From Streptomyces scopuliridis RB72 (GTDB lineage Bacteria > Actinomycetota > Actinomycetes > Streptomycetales > Streptomycetaceae): a DNA stretch of 59,968 bases. Made by a program: the position numbers and the translations under genes. This document shows positions 51,118-59,968 of the stretch, one piece after another. The first letter of the stretch is position 1. Each line of letters begins with the position of its first letter. The DNA lies in NCBI RefSeq assembly GCF_000718095.1, contig NZ_JOEI01000034.1, positions 1 to 59,968 of the forward strand, read 5' to 3'. Below the pieces are notes generated by a model. The model ran no database searches and was not told the origin of the DNA. It was given only the letters and a program-made list of their open reading frames with translations.

Positions 51118-52365
51118 TCAGCCGGTCCACACCTGGGTCGCCACCCGCTGTACGTTGCCACCGGCGATCTTGGCCACGTCCTCGTCGGACCAGCCGTGCT
51201 CGAAGAGCCAGCGGATCATGTTCCGTACCGATTCGGCGGGGTTCTCGCAGCCGTGCACGTAGCCGACCGTCTCGTGCGGCGGCAGGTTCCGGGGGCCGTC
51301 GCTGTCCTTGCCGAAGAGCTTCGCGAAGACCTTGTGCCACGCGACGTGGTCGCCGAAGTTGGTGTCCGGGCCGAAGGCGACATGGTCGATGCCGACCAGC
51401 TCCACACAACGCTCGACGTGCTCCATGACGGAGTCCAGACTGTGGCGCGGGTGCTTGGCCGTGACGGTGGTGTGCGGCGCGGCCTCGATACCGATGAACC
51501 CTCCGGTGTCGGCACATGCCTTGATCACGTTGTCGGGCTTCATCCGAGCGGTGGGCCACAGTGCCCGGGAGCCGGCGTGGGTGATCACTACTGGTGCCTG
51601 TGAGAGCCGGGCGGCGTCGAGCGCCGTGGCGTCCCCGGTGTGGGAGACGTCGACGATGATGCCGAGGTCGTTCATCCGGCGCAGTGCCCGGCGGCCGAGG
51701 GTGGTGAGGCCGGCGTCCCCGGTGTCGGCGAGGCCGGAGCCGAGCTGGTTGCTCTCGCTGTAGACGAGGCCGAGCAGCCGCACCCCGAGCCCGTACAGCA
51801 GGTCGAGCCGGTCGATGTCGTTGCCGATCGGGGTGGCGGCCTCCAGAGTGAGGACCACACCGACCTTGCCGTCCTCCTGGGCCCGGCGGGCGTCCTCCAG
51901 GCTTCGCACCGGGGCCACCAGCCCCTGGTGCGCCCAGTCGGACTGCCGCATGGCGAGATCGCTGACCGCGTCGTCCCAGTCCCAGGGGGTGTGCGAACGG
52001 ATCATGCTGACGGCGGCCGGGCCGCCGTCGAAGAAGAGATCCACACCGGAGTGGGCTATCCCCTCGTACGGGGTGGACTCCCTTCCCTGGCGCCGGTATT
52101 CGGGGAACAGCTCCGGGTCGGCCGGGCGCAGCGAGAGATGGTCGTGGGCGGAGACCACGAGATGGCCGGCCTCGAAGTCCCGGGCGCGCTCTTCGACGGC
52201 GTCGCTCCACCGCAGGGCGCCACCGGGTACACGGCCGACGGCGGGCACGAAGTCGAATTCTTCGAAGTCCTGCCCGGCCCGTAGGTACTGGTAGGAGCGG
52301 TATTCGTCCCACAGGGCGAGGCGGCGGCGGGTCTTGTCGGGCAGGTCGCTGCTGTCGGTGTTCAT
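51118..52365 (-). CDS. Membrane dipeptidase family protein (peptidase M19)
   Basis: Zinc dipeptidase of 415 residues with the M19 (beta/alpha)8 landmarks: SAHDHLSL (HxD metal ligands), [12 protein letters not shown] (bridging Glu), [23 protein letters not shown] and [16 protein letters not shown]19 enzymes hydrolyse dipeptides, often with a C-terminal D-residue, and beta-lactams. No signal peptide is visible, so it acts in the cytoplasm, apparently on substrates taken up by the ABC transporter in the same operon. Its ATG overlaps the ATPase stop (ATGA). Confidence 0.93.
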   Translation of the reverse strand: MNTDSSDLPDKTRRRLALWDEYRSYQYLRAGQDFEEFDFVPAVGRVPGGALRWSDAVEERARDFEAGHLVVSAHDHLSLRPADPELFPEYRRQGRESTPYEGIAHSGVDLFFDGGPAAVSMIRSHTPWDWDDAVSDLAMRQSDWAHQGLVAPVRSLEDARRAQEDGKVGVVLTLEAATPIGNDIDRLDLLYGLGVRLLGLVYSESNQLGSGLADTGDAGLTTLGRRALRRMNDLGIIVDVSHTGDATALDAARLSQAPVVITHAGSRALWPTARMKPDNVIKACADTGGFIGIEAAPHTTVTAKHPRHSLDSVMEHVERCVELVGIDHVAFGPDTNFGDHVAWHKVFAKLFGKDSDGPRNLPPHETVGYVHGCENPAESVRNMIRWLFEHGWSDEDVAKIAGGNVQRVATQVWTG

Positions 52366-53168
52366 GCGATGACTTTCGAGAGGAAGGCGCGGGTGCGTTC
52401 ATGGGACGGGTTCTGCGTGAGCTGGTCAGGCGGACCCTGTTCGACGATGCGGCCCTCGTCCATGAAGACGACGCGGTCGGCGACGTCCATGGCGAAGCGC
52501 ATCTCGTGGGTGACGACGACCATGGTCATCCCGTCGTCCGCGAGATCGCGGATGACGGCCAGGACTTCCTGGACCATCTCCGGGTCGAGGGCGGACGTGG
52601 GTTCGTCGAAGAGCATGACCTTGGGCCGCATGGCGAGGGCGCGCGCGATGGCCACCCGCTGCTGCTGGCCTCCCGAGAGCTTCTCCGGGTAGCTGTCGAG
52701 TTTCTGGGCGATGCCGACCCGGGCCATCAGTTCCTCGGCGCGGGCGTTGGCCTCCTCTTTGGAGAGCCTCAGTACCCGCCGGGGGGCCTCGACGATGTTC
52801 TGCCGGGCGGTGAGGTGCGGAAACAGGTTGAAGCTCTGGAACACCATGCCCATGGCCGACCGCTGCGCGGCAAGGTCCCGGCTGCCGAGTTCGACCAGGG
52901 TGTTGCCGGCGATCCGGTAGCCGATCGTCTTGCCGTCCACCAGGACCAGGCCGTCGTCGGGGACCTCCAGGTGGTTGATGCACCGCAGGAGGGTGCTCTT
53001 ACCGGAACCGGAGGGGCCGATGAGGCAGACCGTCTCCCCGCGGTGCACGTCAAGGGAGATGCCGTGGAGGACATCGTGTCCCCGGAAGGATTTCTTTATG
53101 CCATTCACCGAGACAACAGGCAAAGTCTCTGGCAATTCCCGCTGCTTCTTGTCCAGGATCTGGGTCAC
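52362..53168 (-). CDS. Polar amino-acid ABC transporter ATP-binding protein
   Basis: ATPase of a GlnQ/HisP-type importer, 268 residues. Motifs are Walker [20 protein letters not shown]-loop [20 protein letters not shown], signature [20 protein letters not shown], Walker [20 protein letters not shown] and the D-loop/H-switch [20 protein letters not shown]. It overlaps the permease gene (53165) and the dipeptidase gene (52365) by 4 bp on each side, so all three are translationally linked. Confidence 0.95.
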   Translation of the reverse strand: MTQILDKKQRELPETLPVVSVNGIKKSFRGHDVLHGISLDVHRGETVCLIGPSGSGKSTLLRCINHLEVPDDGLVLVDGKTIGYRIAGNTLVELGSRDLAAQRSAMGMVFQSFNLFPHLTARQNIVEAPRRVLRLSKEEANARAEELMARVGIAQKLDSYPEKLSGGQQQRVAIARALAMRPKVMLFDEPTSALDPEMVQEVLAVIRDLADDGMTMVVVTHEMRFAMDVADRVVFMDEGRIVEQGPPDQLTQNPSHERTRAFLSKVIA

Positions 53169-54055
53169 AGTGAACTCCCGCCCTTTTTCACCTTAAGTTC
53201 GCTCTGTCGGGAAAGACGGCGCTCCAGGCGCTGCTGAAGGAGTGTAAGAACTCCTGTGATAACCATGTACCAGATCGCGGCAACAATAAGCAGGGGAACC
53301 GTCTGGAAGTTCTTCGCGTAAATAAGCTGGACCGAGTAGAGCAGGTCGGCGAGGGAGATCACACTGACCAACGAGGTCGCTTTGAGGAGCGAGATCAGTT
53401 CGTTGCCCATGGGCGGGACGATGATGCGCAGGGCCTGTGGCGCGGTGATCCGGAAAAATGTCTGCGCCGGGGTCATTCCAAGCGCGGCGGCGGCCTGATG
53501 CTGCCCGGCGGGCAGAGACAACAGCCCGGAGCGGATCAACTCGGCGATGTAGGCGGTCTCGTGGAGGGTGAGGCCGATGACGGCAGCGGTCAGTGGGCCG
53601 AGCAGGGAGTTCGAGTCGAACGTGACAAAGCTCGGCCCCCAGGGGATACCCAGGGACAGAGTGGGGAACAGCGCGGCCAGGTTGTACCAGAAGAGCAACT
53701 GGACAAGCATCGGGATGCTGCGGAACACCCAGATGAACCCGGAGGCGACCAGCGCCATCAGCCGGGAGGAGCCCATCCGCATGAGCGCCACCAGGGTCCC
53801 GAAGATCAGTGAGAGGAACATCGTCACCGCGGTCATCCCCACGCTGACGCCGATTCCCTTGAGGATGCGTATCTCGAAGAGATAGGCACCGACGGTCTCC
53901 CATTCGAACCGGGGATTCGTGAGGACCGTAGTGAGCGCCATCGCCGCAAAGAGGATCACGATGGCATTGGTCACCCATATTCCCGGGCGACGACGCTTCG
54001 CACGCTTAAGCGCGAGCACGTCGGGACGGGCATCGAGTTTCAAGGCTTTGGTCAT
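53165..54055 (-). CDS. Polar amino-acid ABC transporter permease
   Basis: Membrane subunit of a HisMQ/GlnP-type importer, 296 residues. It has about five hydrophobic helices and the EAA loop: [60 protein letters not shown], which contacts the ATPase. A hydrophilic N-terminal extension of about 25 residues precedes the first helix. First gene of the leftward operon; no second permease is present, so it likely acts as a homodimer. Ligand not readable from sequence. Confidence 0.95.
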   Translation of the reverse strand: MTKALKLDARPDVLALKRAKRRRPGIWVTNAIVILFAAMALTTVLTNPRFEWETVGAYLFEIRILKGIGVSVGMTAVTMFLSLIFGTLVALMRMGSSRLMALVASGFIWVFRSIPMLVQLLFWYNLAALFPTLSLGIPWGPSFVTFDSNSLLGPLTAAVIGLTLHETAYIAELIRSGLLSLPAGQHQAAAALGMTPAQTFFRITAPQALRIIVPPMGNELISLLKATSLVSVISLADLLYSVQLIYAKNFQTVPLLIVAAIWYMVITGVLTLLQQRLERRLSRQSELKVKKGGSSL

Positions 54056-54107
54056 GAGCGCCTTCGGCAGGTGAGGACGGCTGGCGGAGGCCTCACCTTA
54101 GAACTCC

Positions 54108-54126
54108 GTTCACCGATGTTCACCGA
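54108..54126. promoter_or_regulatory. Direct-repeat operator candidate upstream of the ABC operon
   Basis: GTTCACCGA occurs at 54108-54116 and 54118-54126, exactly one helix turn (10 bp) apart, about 55-70 bp upstream of the permease start. Possible binding site for the DUF5937/ArsR regulator or another local factor. Confidence 0.4.
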
Positions 54127-54270
54127 CGGGTGCCATCAATTGACTCAGAAGTGTCAAGCGTTAACCACGATGTGCGCGGCGTGTTCGACGAGGTACTGGC
54201 CGGGCCGCCCATAGGTGACCGGGTCCAAGCGGTGAGCGTGACCGGGTGCCCCCGACGGCCCCGCCTCGGG

Positions 54271-54312
54271 GGCACCCGGTCCGGCGTTGGGGGCACCCGG
54301 TCCGGCGTTGGG
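54271..54312. repeat. 21-bp perfect tandem duplication
   Basis: GGCACCCGGTCCGGCGTTGG plus G is repeated at 54271-54291 and 54292-54312, in frame (seven codons) on both strands. Probably slippage in non-coding or relic DNA. Confidence 0.85.
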
Positions 54313-54702
54313 GTATCGGGGTCGGCTCAGAGCACGGCCAGGTAGAACCCGGCGGCCCTGCCGTGGTTGCTGGTGTCGTACGTGCCCACCAGGACGCCCT
54401 TGCCGTTCGCGCGGCCACCGGCGACAGAGCGGATGAGCGGGCCGCCACCACCGCGTCGAGGGCGACGCGTGGTGGGTACAGGGAGACATGGCGCGCGGCC
54501 ACCGCGTACGAGGCGGCCCGCGCCGAGGCCGAGCAGCACGGCGTCGCCGGCGAACGGACCACCGCCCAAGCTTCGAAGCGCGTGTCGTCGTTGGGACATG
54601 TCCCACCTGTGCCACCGGAATTCAGTGACACCCATCCGCCGCCAACGGATTCTGTGCAGCGGGTGAACTTCTCACTTCGCGCAACGGAAGGCATGAGACC
54701 AG

Positions 54703-57700
54703 ATGAGACGGATCCGCCTCGTGGCGGCAATATCGGTGGGACTGACCCTGGCCGCCGGCGCCGTGGCGCCCGTGTCGGCCGCTTCCGGCGGCGTACAGGA
54801 CAGGTCGGCGGCCGGCGACGCTGCTGCCTCGGGCAGCGTCTCTGTGCGCCTGATCACCGGTGACCGGGTCACTCTTGGTACGAGTGGTGACGGTGGCCGG
54901 ATCGTCTCGGTCGAGCCGGGAACGGGTCGTCGAGGCATCATCTTCCGAACTCTTGAGCAGGACGGCCATCTCACCGTTCTGCCCTCGGATGCCGGGGAGT
55001 TGGTCTCGGCCGGCCGTCTGGACCGCAAGCTGTTCGACGTGACCGCGCTCGTCGCCCAGCGGTACGACGAGGCGCACACCACCGCGCTCCCGCTGATCGT
55101 GGGCGGTGCCGGCGGGAAGGCGGGCGCCGCGGTGCGGCGGCTCACCGGCTTCGCCGACGGCGGTTCCACCGTCCGGCGCCTGGAGAGCATCGACGCCCGG
55201 GCGGTACAAGTCTCCCGCGGCGACCTCGGCGCGTTCTGGAAGCAGTTGGCGCCCACCCGGCCGTCCATGAACAGCGCCGCCGTCAACGCGGTGCCCCAGG
55301 TCTGGCTGGACGGACGCGTCAGCGCGTCCCTGGACCGCAGTACGGCCCAGATCGGCGCCCCTGACGTATGGAAGACCGGTCTGCGGGGTGAGCGCGTCAA
55401 GGTCGCCGTCCTCGACACCGGCGCCGATCAGACTCATCCCGACCTGGCGGGCCGGATCGCCGCCGCCGAGGACTTCTCCGGCAGCTCCGGAACGGGGGAC
55501 GGGTTCGGACACGGTACGCACGTGGCCTCCATCGTCGGCGGCAGCGGAAAGGCGTCGGGCGGCACCCGCCAGGGAGTCGCCCCCGCGGCGGAGTTGATGA
55601 TCGGAAAGGTCCTCGGCGACGACGGCTTCGGCACCGAGTCGCAGGTCATCGCCGGAATGGAGTGGGCCGTGACGGAAGGAGCCGAGGTCGTCAACATGAG
55701 CCTGGGCTCGGACGCTCCGAGCGACGGCACCGATCCCATGAGCCTCGCGGTGAACGAGTTGAGCGATAACGGCGGTGCGCTCTTCGTCGTCGCCGCGGGC
55801 AACAGCGGCCCGGGAACGGGGACCATCGGCTCACCCGGCGCCGCGGATGCCGCGCTGACGGTCGGAGCGGTTGACCGGGACGACTCGCTGGCCGAGTTCT
55901 CCAGCCGCGGCCCCCGGCTCGGCAACGACGGTGTCAAACCCGATGTGACGGCCCCGGGCGTCGGGATCGTGGCGGCCCGCGCGGCGGGCACCACCATGGG
56001 TGACCCGGTGGACGAGCGTTATACGGCGGCGTCGGGGACATCGATGGCCACTCCCCATGTCGCGGGAGCGGCGGCCCTGCTGGCCCAGCGGCATCCCGAC
56101 TGGTCGGCGGCGCAGATCAAGGACGCGCTGATCAGCACCGCCCGTACCATCGCCGGCCAGCAGGTCACCGAACAGGGCGGCGGGCGTATCGACGTGGCCG
56201 CCGCGGCGCTCGGTCCGGTGACCGCCACCGGCACCGTCGCCCTCGGTCCCTTCGAGGCGGGAGACGATCAGACCCGCACCAGGACGCTGCGCTACACCAA
56301 CACCTCGGACAAGGAGGTCACGCTCGCGCTCGCCGTGAAGCTGGCCACCAGCGGCGGCCGCGAACCCGCCGACGGCGCGGTGCGTCCGGCCTCGGACTCC
56401 GTCCGCGTCCCGGCGGGCTCGACGGCCGAGGTACGCCTCACCGTGGACCCCGCCCGCGCGGCGCGGGGCGACTACTACGGTCACGTGACCGCGACCCCGT
56501 CGGACGGTTCGGCCCCCGTCCACACCACGCTGAGCCTGGTCGTCCAGGGCCCCATCCACAAGCTGACCGTCAACACCTACGACCTCGACGGCAAGCGTGT
56601 CCAGGCGTTGCCGACGATCTGGGGCGCCAACGGATTCGTCGAGTACACCAGCGCCGACCCGGCCGTCGCCGAGGTCGAGGAGGGCACCTATCAGCTCGAC
56701 TACTCCACCCTGGACACGGCACAGGACGGAGAGGAACTGCGCCATGTCGTCCTGCCGGAGGTGAAGGTCACCAAGGACATGGCCGTCACGCTCGACGCAC
56801 GCCGCACCACCCTGGTCGACATCCGCACACCCCGCCCCGCCGAGCAGCGCGGCATCCTCAGCTACCAGACGTACCGGAAGATCGACGGACACGGTCTGAT
56901 CCAGGGCACGATGTACTTCGATATCGCCAAACGCCTGTACGTCAGCCCCACTCCGGCAGTCACGGACGGCACGTTCGAGTTCGCCTCCCGCTGGCAACTC
57001 ACCGCGCCTCTCCTCGAAACAACAGTGCCGGGCACCGATCTCGACCTCGGCGCCTACTACATGCCCTCCTCAGCCCTGTTCGACGAGCGGGGCGAGCACC
57101 TGACCGCCGTCGACGCGGGCGACGCGAGGGCCCCGGCGTTCGGCAAGGTACGCGGCAAGCTCGCCGTCCTCGTCAGCGAGGACGGCGGGAGCGAACGGGA
57201 CCTGGTCGAAAGGGCGGCAGCCGCCGGTGCCCGCGGTGTGATGCTCGTCCACTTCTCCGACATCGCCTGGACCCGCTGGCGGCCCGACGGCGAACGGCTG
57301 GCCCTGCCCACCGTGCGGATCGGCGCGAGCACGGGCGCCGAGCTGCTGAAGCGGATCAACGAGCGCTCCACCACGGTGCGGTTCACCGGCACCGCGCGCA
57401 GCCCGTACCTCTACGACGTCATGCAGGTGTCCTCGCAGCGGATCCCGCAGCGGGTGGTGCACACGCTGTCCGAGAGCAACAGCGCGATCGTGCGGAGCAC
57501 ATACGCCGACAACGGCGGTTCACCGTGGGCGGCCGAACAGCGCTTCGCCCGGCGCCCGTACCAGGACGCCGCGTGGAATCAGTACACCCGCCATGTACCG
57601 ACCGGCTTCGAACGCACCGATTACGTCAGCGCCGGCGACACCAGTTGGCAGCACCTGGTGCACTACGAGACCACCTTCGATGTCGACACGCCTCTGAAGG

Positions 57701-58491
57701 TGGGCATGGGCGACACGCCCCGCACCTACCGGCCGGGCGAGCGCGTGGCCGAGACGTGGCAGGGGGCCGTTGTCCGGCCGTCCATTCCGCGCGGCACCGC
57801 TACCCCGTCGGTCCGTGAGGGGAACGTGCTGTCGCTGCGGATCCCGGAGTTCACCGACTCGACGGCCGGGCACCGGTCGCGGCTGCTCGTCGGCGGGAGC
57901 GGGATCGGCACCTCTGGTACGGCGGAGGCCGGTGAACCCGGTGAACCCGGTGACACAGCGGCGGCCGTGCTGTATCGCGACGGCAAGAAGACCGCCGAGG
58001 CCGGCAGCGCCTGGACGGACTTCACCGTGCCTTCCGGCGCGGCCGACTACCGGCTGGACCTGACAACGTCCCGGACCTCGCCGGAGTGGGCCTACGGGAC
58101 GGCCACCGACACGTCGTGGTCGTTCCGCTCCGGCGCCACCGGCGAGGCGACAACGCTGCCGCTGCTCCAACTCGACTACGACGTACCGGTCGGCGCGGAC
58201 AACGCGGTCGGCCGCGGCCGGTCGCACACGGTCGGGCTCACCGTCCGCGCCCAGGACGGACTGGCCGCGCCACGCGGTGTGAGCGTCAAGGTCGAGGCCA
58301 GTTACAACGACGGGAAGAACTGGGAGCGGGCCACGGTCAGAAGCCGCGGCGCCGGCACCTTCTCGGCGAAGATCGACAGACCGGACCGGCAGCGGGGCGA
58401 CGCGTACGTGACGCTGCGCGTCACGGCGGAGGACTCCTCGGGCAATCGTGTCCGGCAGTCGGTCGAACGCGCCTACCTGCACCGCGGATAG
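54703..58491 (+). CDS. Large secreted S8 (subtilisin-like) serine peptidase
   Basis: Exported protease of 1262 residues. Order of parts: signal peptide (MRRIRLVAAISVGLTLAAGA, cleaved near VSAASG); pro-region to about residue 205; S8 catalytic domain with Asp in VAVLDTGADQTHPDLAG (near 238), His in GFGHGTHVASIVGG (near 270) and Ser in ASGTSMATPHVAGAAALL (near 447); then C-terminal beta-rich domains, including a PA-type insert around LAVLVSEDGGSERDLVERAA and GARGVMLVHF. It follows the ABC operon but faces away from it, and is followed by a terminator and a regulator gene that may control it. Confidence 0.95.
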   Translation: MRRIRLVAAISVGLTLAAGAVAPVSAASGGVQDRSAAGDAAASGSVSVRLITGDRVTLGTSGDGGRIVSVEPGTGRRGIIFRTLEQDGHLTVLPSDAGELVSAGRLDRKLFDVTALVAQRYDEAHTTALPLIVGGAGGKAGAAVRRLTGFADGGSTVRRLESIDARAVQVSRGDLGAFWKQLAPTRPSMNSAAVNAVPQVWLDGRVSASLDRSTAQIGAPDVWKTGLRGERVKVAVLDTGADQTHPDLAGRIAAAEDFSGSSGTGDGFGHGTHVASIVGGSGKASGGTRQGVAPAAELMIGKVLGDDGFGTESQVIAGMEWAVTEGAEVVNMSLGSDAPSDGTDPMSLAVNELSDNGGALFVVAAGNSGPGTGTIGSPGAADAALTVGAVDRDDSLAEFSSRGPRLGNDGVKPDVTAPGVGIVAARAAGTTMGDPVDERYTAASGTSMATPHVAGAAALLAQRHPDWSAAQIKDALISTARTIAGQQVTEQGGGRIDVAAAALGPVTATGTVALGPFEAGDDQTRTRTLRYTNTSDKEVTLALAVKLATSGGREPADGAVRPASDSVRVPAGSTAEVRLTVDPARAARGDYYGHVTATPSDGSAPVHTTLSLVVQGPIHKLTVNTYDLDGKRVQALPTIWGANGFVEYTSADPAVAEVEEGTYQLDYSTLDTAQDGEELRHVVLPEVKVTKDMAVTLDARRTTLVDIRTPRPAEQRGILSYQTYRKIDGHGLIQGTMYFDIAKRLYVSPTPAVTDGTFEFASRWQLTAPLLETTVPGTDLDLGAYYMPSSALFDERGEHLTAVDAGDARAPAFGKVRGKLAVLVSEDGGSERDLVERAAAAGARGVMLVHFSDIAWTRWRPDGERLALPTVRIGASTGAELLKRINERSTTVRFTGTARSPYLYDVMQVSSQRIPQRVVHTLSESNSAIVRSTYADNGGSPWAAEQRFARRPYQDAAWNQYTRHVPTGFERTDYVSAGDTSWQHLVHYETTFDVDTPLKVGMGDTPRTYRPGERVAETWQGAVVRPSIPRGTATPSVREGNVLSLRIPEFTDSTAGHRSRLLVGGSGIGTSGTAEAGEPGEPGDTAAAVLYRDGKKTAEAGSAWTDFTVPSGAADYRLDLTTSRTSPEWAYGTATDTSWSFRSGATGEATTLPLLQLDYDVPVGADNAVGRGRSHTVGLTVRAQDGLAAPRGVSVKVEASYNDGKNWERATVRSRGAGTFSAKIDRPDRQRGDAYVTLRVTAEDSSGNRVRQSVERAYLHRG

Positions 58492-58513
58492 CGGGAAGGG
58501 GTTCTGTTCTGAG

Positions 58514-58553
58514 CACCGGTGGGCGGGCAGCGGGAAGCAGCCGCCCACCGGTG
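58514..58553 (+). terminator. Hairpin terminator after the S8 peptidase gene
   Basis: CACCGGTGGGCGG (58514-58526) pairs perfectly with CCGCCCACCGGTG (58541-58553) around a 14-base loop, 23 bp after the stop codon. Confidence 0.85.
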
Positions 58554-58639
58554 TGCGGTACACGCACTGAAGTATGGTATGAATTATTCGAAGGTGCGTG
58601 AATGTGAGCGCATGGGGGCCAAGGTCTCAGGAGGGCGCC

Positions 58640-59644
58640 GTGGCGCTGGAGGCCGCCGGGGTATCCGCCGTCGAGGAAGCCGTGTACCGGCTGCTGATAA
58701 CGACCGGCCTGCTCACCGCCGTTGACGTCGCCGACCGTCTCGGGCTGGACGTCGCGGAAGCCCGTAACGTGCTGACCGATCTCGCGGCCAAAGGCATGGT
58801 CAGCCACACCGACGGCCTGCCGCGTCAGTACCGGCCGACTCCCCCGGACGTGGCGCTCACCCCCCAACTGAAGCGCAACGCGGACGCGTTGGACCTCGCA
58901 CGTATCGAGGTCACCAGTCTCCTGGAGACCTACCGGGACACCGCACGCCGTCAGGACCCGGGCCGGCTCATCGAAGTCATCACCGGTGGCGAGGCCCTGC
59001 GCCAGCACCTGCGGCAGATCCAGGCGAGCGTGCGCGACGAGATGCTCTGGTTCTGCAAGGCCCAGTACGTGGCCATGCCCTCGGGCAGCAACAACGCGGA
59101 GTTCGACGCGCTGGGCCGAGGCGTGACCTACCGGGTGCTGTACGAGAAGGCATTCTTCGACGACGAGGGCGCGGTGGACAACGTCGTGGAGGGCGTGCGT
59201 GCCGGGGAGATGGCCAGATCCGTGCCCCACCTGCCGTTACGCCTCGCCGTGGCCGACCGCTCCATCGCCATCTGCCCGCTGGTTCCCGGGGGGCCGCACG
59301 GCAGCCCGGGCGAACCGACCACCGCGCTGGTCCGGGACAGCAGCCTCCTGGCCGCCCTCATCGCCCTGTTCGAACGCTACTGGGAAGACGCCGTCCCGCT
59401 CGACGTCGACGACTCGGGCGCGGTCACCGGGACCGACGGCGCCGGAGCGCCCGACCCGCTCTCCTCCATCGACAGACGGCTGCTGTCACTGCTCGTGGCG
59501 GGTGTCGCCGACAAGGCGATCGCCACCCAGGTGGGACTGAGCCGACGCACCGTGCAGCGCCACATCCAGCACATGATGGACCTCGCCGGAGCAACCACCC
59601 GGATGCAACTCGCCTGGCAGGCGGCCCGGCGCGGCTGGCTGTGA
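58640..59644 (+). CDS. TrmB/LuxR-type transcriptional regulator with a TTA codon
   Basis: A 334-residue regulator from GTG 58640, with AGGAGGG five bases upstream; the ATG at 58598 lacks a site. The N-terminus is a TrmB-like winged helix (YRLLITTGLLTAVDVADRLG; VLTDLAAKGMVSHTDG), the middle a ligand-type domain (EMLWFCKAQYVAM; RGVTYRVLYEKAFF; GEMARSVPHLPLRLAVADRS), and the C-terminus a LuxR helix-turn-helix (LLVAGVADKAIATQVGLSRR then TVQRHIQHMM). Codon 200 is TTA (59237-59239, Leu in HLPLRL), rare in Streptomyces and read by the bldA tRNA, which ties its translation to development. Likely regulates the S8 gene (inference). Confidence 0.9.
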   Translation: MALEAAGVSAVEEAVYRLLITTGLLTAVDVADRLGLDVAEARNVLTDLAAKGMVSHTDGLPRQYRPTPPDVALTPQLKRNADALDLARIEVTSLLETYRDTARRQDPGRLIEVITGGEALRQHLRQIQASVRDEMLWFCKAQYVAMPSGSNNAEFDALGRGVTYRVLYEKAFFDDEGAVDNVVEGVRAGEMARSVPHLPLRLAVADRSIAICPLVPGGPHGSPGEPTTALVRDSSLLAALIALFERYWEDAVPLDVDDSGAVTGTDGAGAPDPLSSIDRRLLSLLVAGVADKAIATQVGLSRRTVQRHIQHMMDLAGATTRMQLAWQAARRGWL

Positions 59645-59645
59645 C

Positions 59646-59675
59646 CGTCCCGCCGTCCGTACGAACGGCGGGACG
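59646..59675 (+). terminator. Hairpin terminator after the regulator
   Basis: CGTCCCGCCGT (59646-59656) pairs perfectly with ACGGCGGGACG (59665-59675) around an 8-base loop, starting right after the stop codon. Confidence 0.8.
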
Positions 59676-59783
59676 ACGCTGACGGACCAAACAGCCGTAA
59701 AAATCCTGCCGGAACCCGGAGAACACTGTGCCTGCCGGGAATGTTATCCATGCAGCTCTGGGGCTGTCCGGCGGTGCGGCAGG

Positions 59784-59968
59784 ATGACAGTCGTGTTGCT
59801 TCGTCTCGCTTACCTGACCGGCACCAACGCGTTCGCCGCCCTGCGGCTGTTACCGATGAGCGACCGCGACAAGGACACGGAGATCCTCGCCCTGCGCCAC
59901 CAGATCACCGTCCTCGAACGGCAGCTCGGTCCGGACCGGGTGAAGTTCGCTCCGGAAGACCGGGCTTT
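59784..59968 (+). CDS. DDE-type transposase/integrase, N-terminal part (cut by the window end)
   Basis: The frame reads MTVVLLRLAYLTGTNAFAAL then RLLPMSDRDKDTEILALRHQ and ITVLERQLGPDRVKFAPEDR before the window ends. This is the well-known start of a family of Streptomyces transposases with an IS3/IS481-like integrase core; EILALRHQITVLERQL is diagnostic. ATG 59784 or GTG 59793 could be the start. The CTG-TTA pair in RLLP is a rare TTA codon. Catalytic residues lie beyond the window, so I cannot say whether it is intact. Confidence 0.8.
   Translation, partial: MTVVLLRLAYLTGTNAFAALRLLPMSDRDKDTEILALRHQITVLERQLGPDRVKFAPEDRA

Larger units (their letters stand above)
54056..54702. other. Intergenic region with operator-like repeats, a 21-bp duplication and a possible protease relic
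   Basis: No intact gene. It holds the promoters of the leftward ABC operon and, at its right end, of the S8 peptidase gene. Two sub-features are listed separately. On the minus strand at about 54327-54450 a frame reads GGGGPLIRSVAGGRANGKGV, then LVGTYDTSNHGRAAGFYLAV and a stop, which resembles the end of a trypsin-like secreted protease (GxSGGPL then GxxVG), but the rest is missing. Confidence 0.4.

Noticed and set aside
54246..54863. Plus-strand ORF of 205 codons before the S8 gene
   Set aside because: It starts in the 21-bp repeat, overlaps the S8 signal peptide in another frame and has no recognisable domain.
1..59968. CRISPR arrays, rRNA genes, riboswitches
   Set aside because: I looked for regularly spaced repeats, rRNA-like sequence and known riboswitch cores on both strands and saw none; only short tandem duplications and one partial tRNA are present.

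Overview
The window is high-GC actinobacterial DNA, almost certainly from a Streptomyces. The signs are very high third-position GC in real genes, GTG and TTG starts behind strong GGAGG-type sites, long perfect hairpin terminators, a TTA codon in a regulator, and gene families typical of Streptomyces (DrrAB exporters, NarL-type kinase/regulator pairs, MMPL transporters, CYP105-like P450s, secreted S8 peptidases, SMI1 proteins). The many gene fragments and insertion-element relics suggest an accessory, perhaps chromosome-arm, region. This rests on sequence character only; no database search was possible.

Region by region. (1) 1-5924: edge of a non-ribosomal peptide cluster. It has an NRPS entering from the left end (condensation plus most of an adenylation domain), a DrrB/DrrA-type ABC exporter on the same strand, and a divergent type II thioesterase. 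(2) 5925-12250: small genes and debris. These are a SnoaL-like protein, a frameshifted SDR relic, a quinone-reductase-like oxidoreductase with a divergent TetR regulator and a three-copy operator, a VOC protein, a 3' half of tRNA-Pro that looks like an attachment-site scar, a MarR regulator facing a small membrane protein, and an IS110 relic. (3) 12255-16263: a tight three-gene operon of a P-loop NTPase (DUF1611/DgcN-like, tentative), a HExxH protein with a downstream DEGTAD motif, and a one-chain ABC exporter. A 24-codon micro-ORF overlaps the start of the first gene. This is the best candidate here for an undescribed system. (4) 16368-22290: an SMI1/SUKH protein, a small zinc-ribbon protein, a broken PD-(D/E)XK-like gene, a secreted GH43 enzyme with a Tat-exported partner, and a hypothetical gene.

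(5) 23069-32470: membrane-stress type module: an MMPL transporter, two tandem related histidine kinases (the first followed only by a response-regulator stub) with one intact NarL-type regulator, a DedA protein coupled to a methyltransferase, and a third kinase/regulator pair behind a perfect palindrome. (6) 32526-41224: a P450 operon (two P450s, an SDR relic, a 3Fe-4S ferredoxin and an FAD reductase) under a divergent TetR. It is followed by a duplicated reductase-MFS unit in which each copy has lost the opposite gene. (7) 41225-46474: recombinase, XRE, integrase and IstB remnants around an NDP-sugar-type nucleotidyltransferase and a glycosyltransferase, then an enoyl-CoA hydratase divergent from an HxlR regulator. 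(8) 46954-54055: a DUF5937/ArsR regulator converging on a five-gene operon of amino-acid ABC permease, ATPase, M19 dipeptidase, substrate-binding lipoprotein and CocE-type hydrolase, which reads as uptake and cleavage of a small amide or peptide. (9) 54703-59968: a large secreted S8 peptidase, a TrmB/LuxR-type regulator with a TTA codon, and the start of a transposase cut by the right end.
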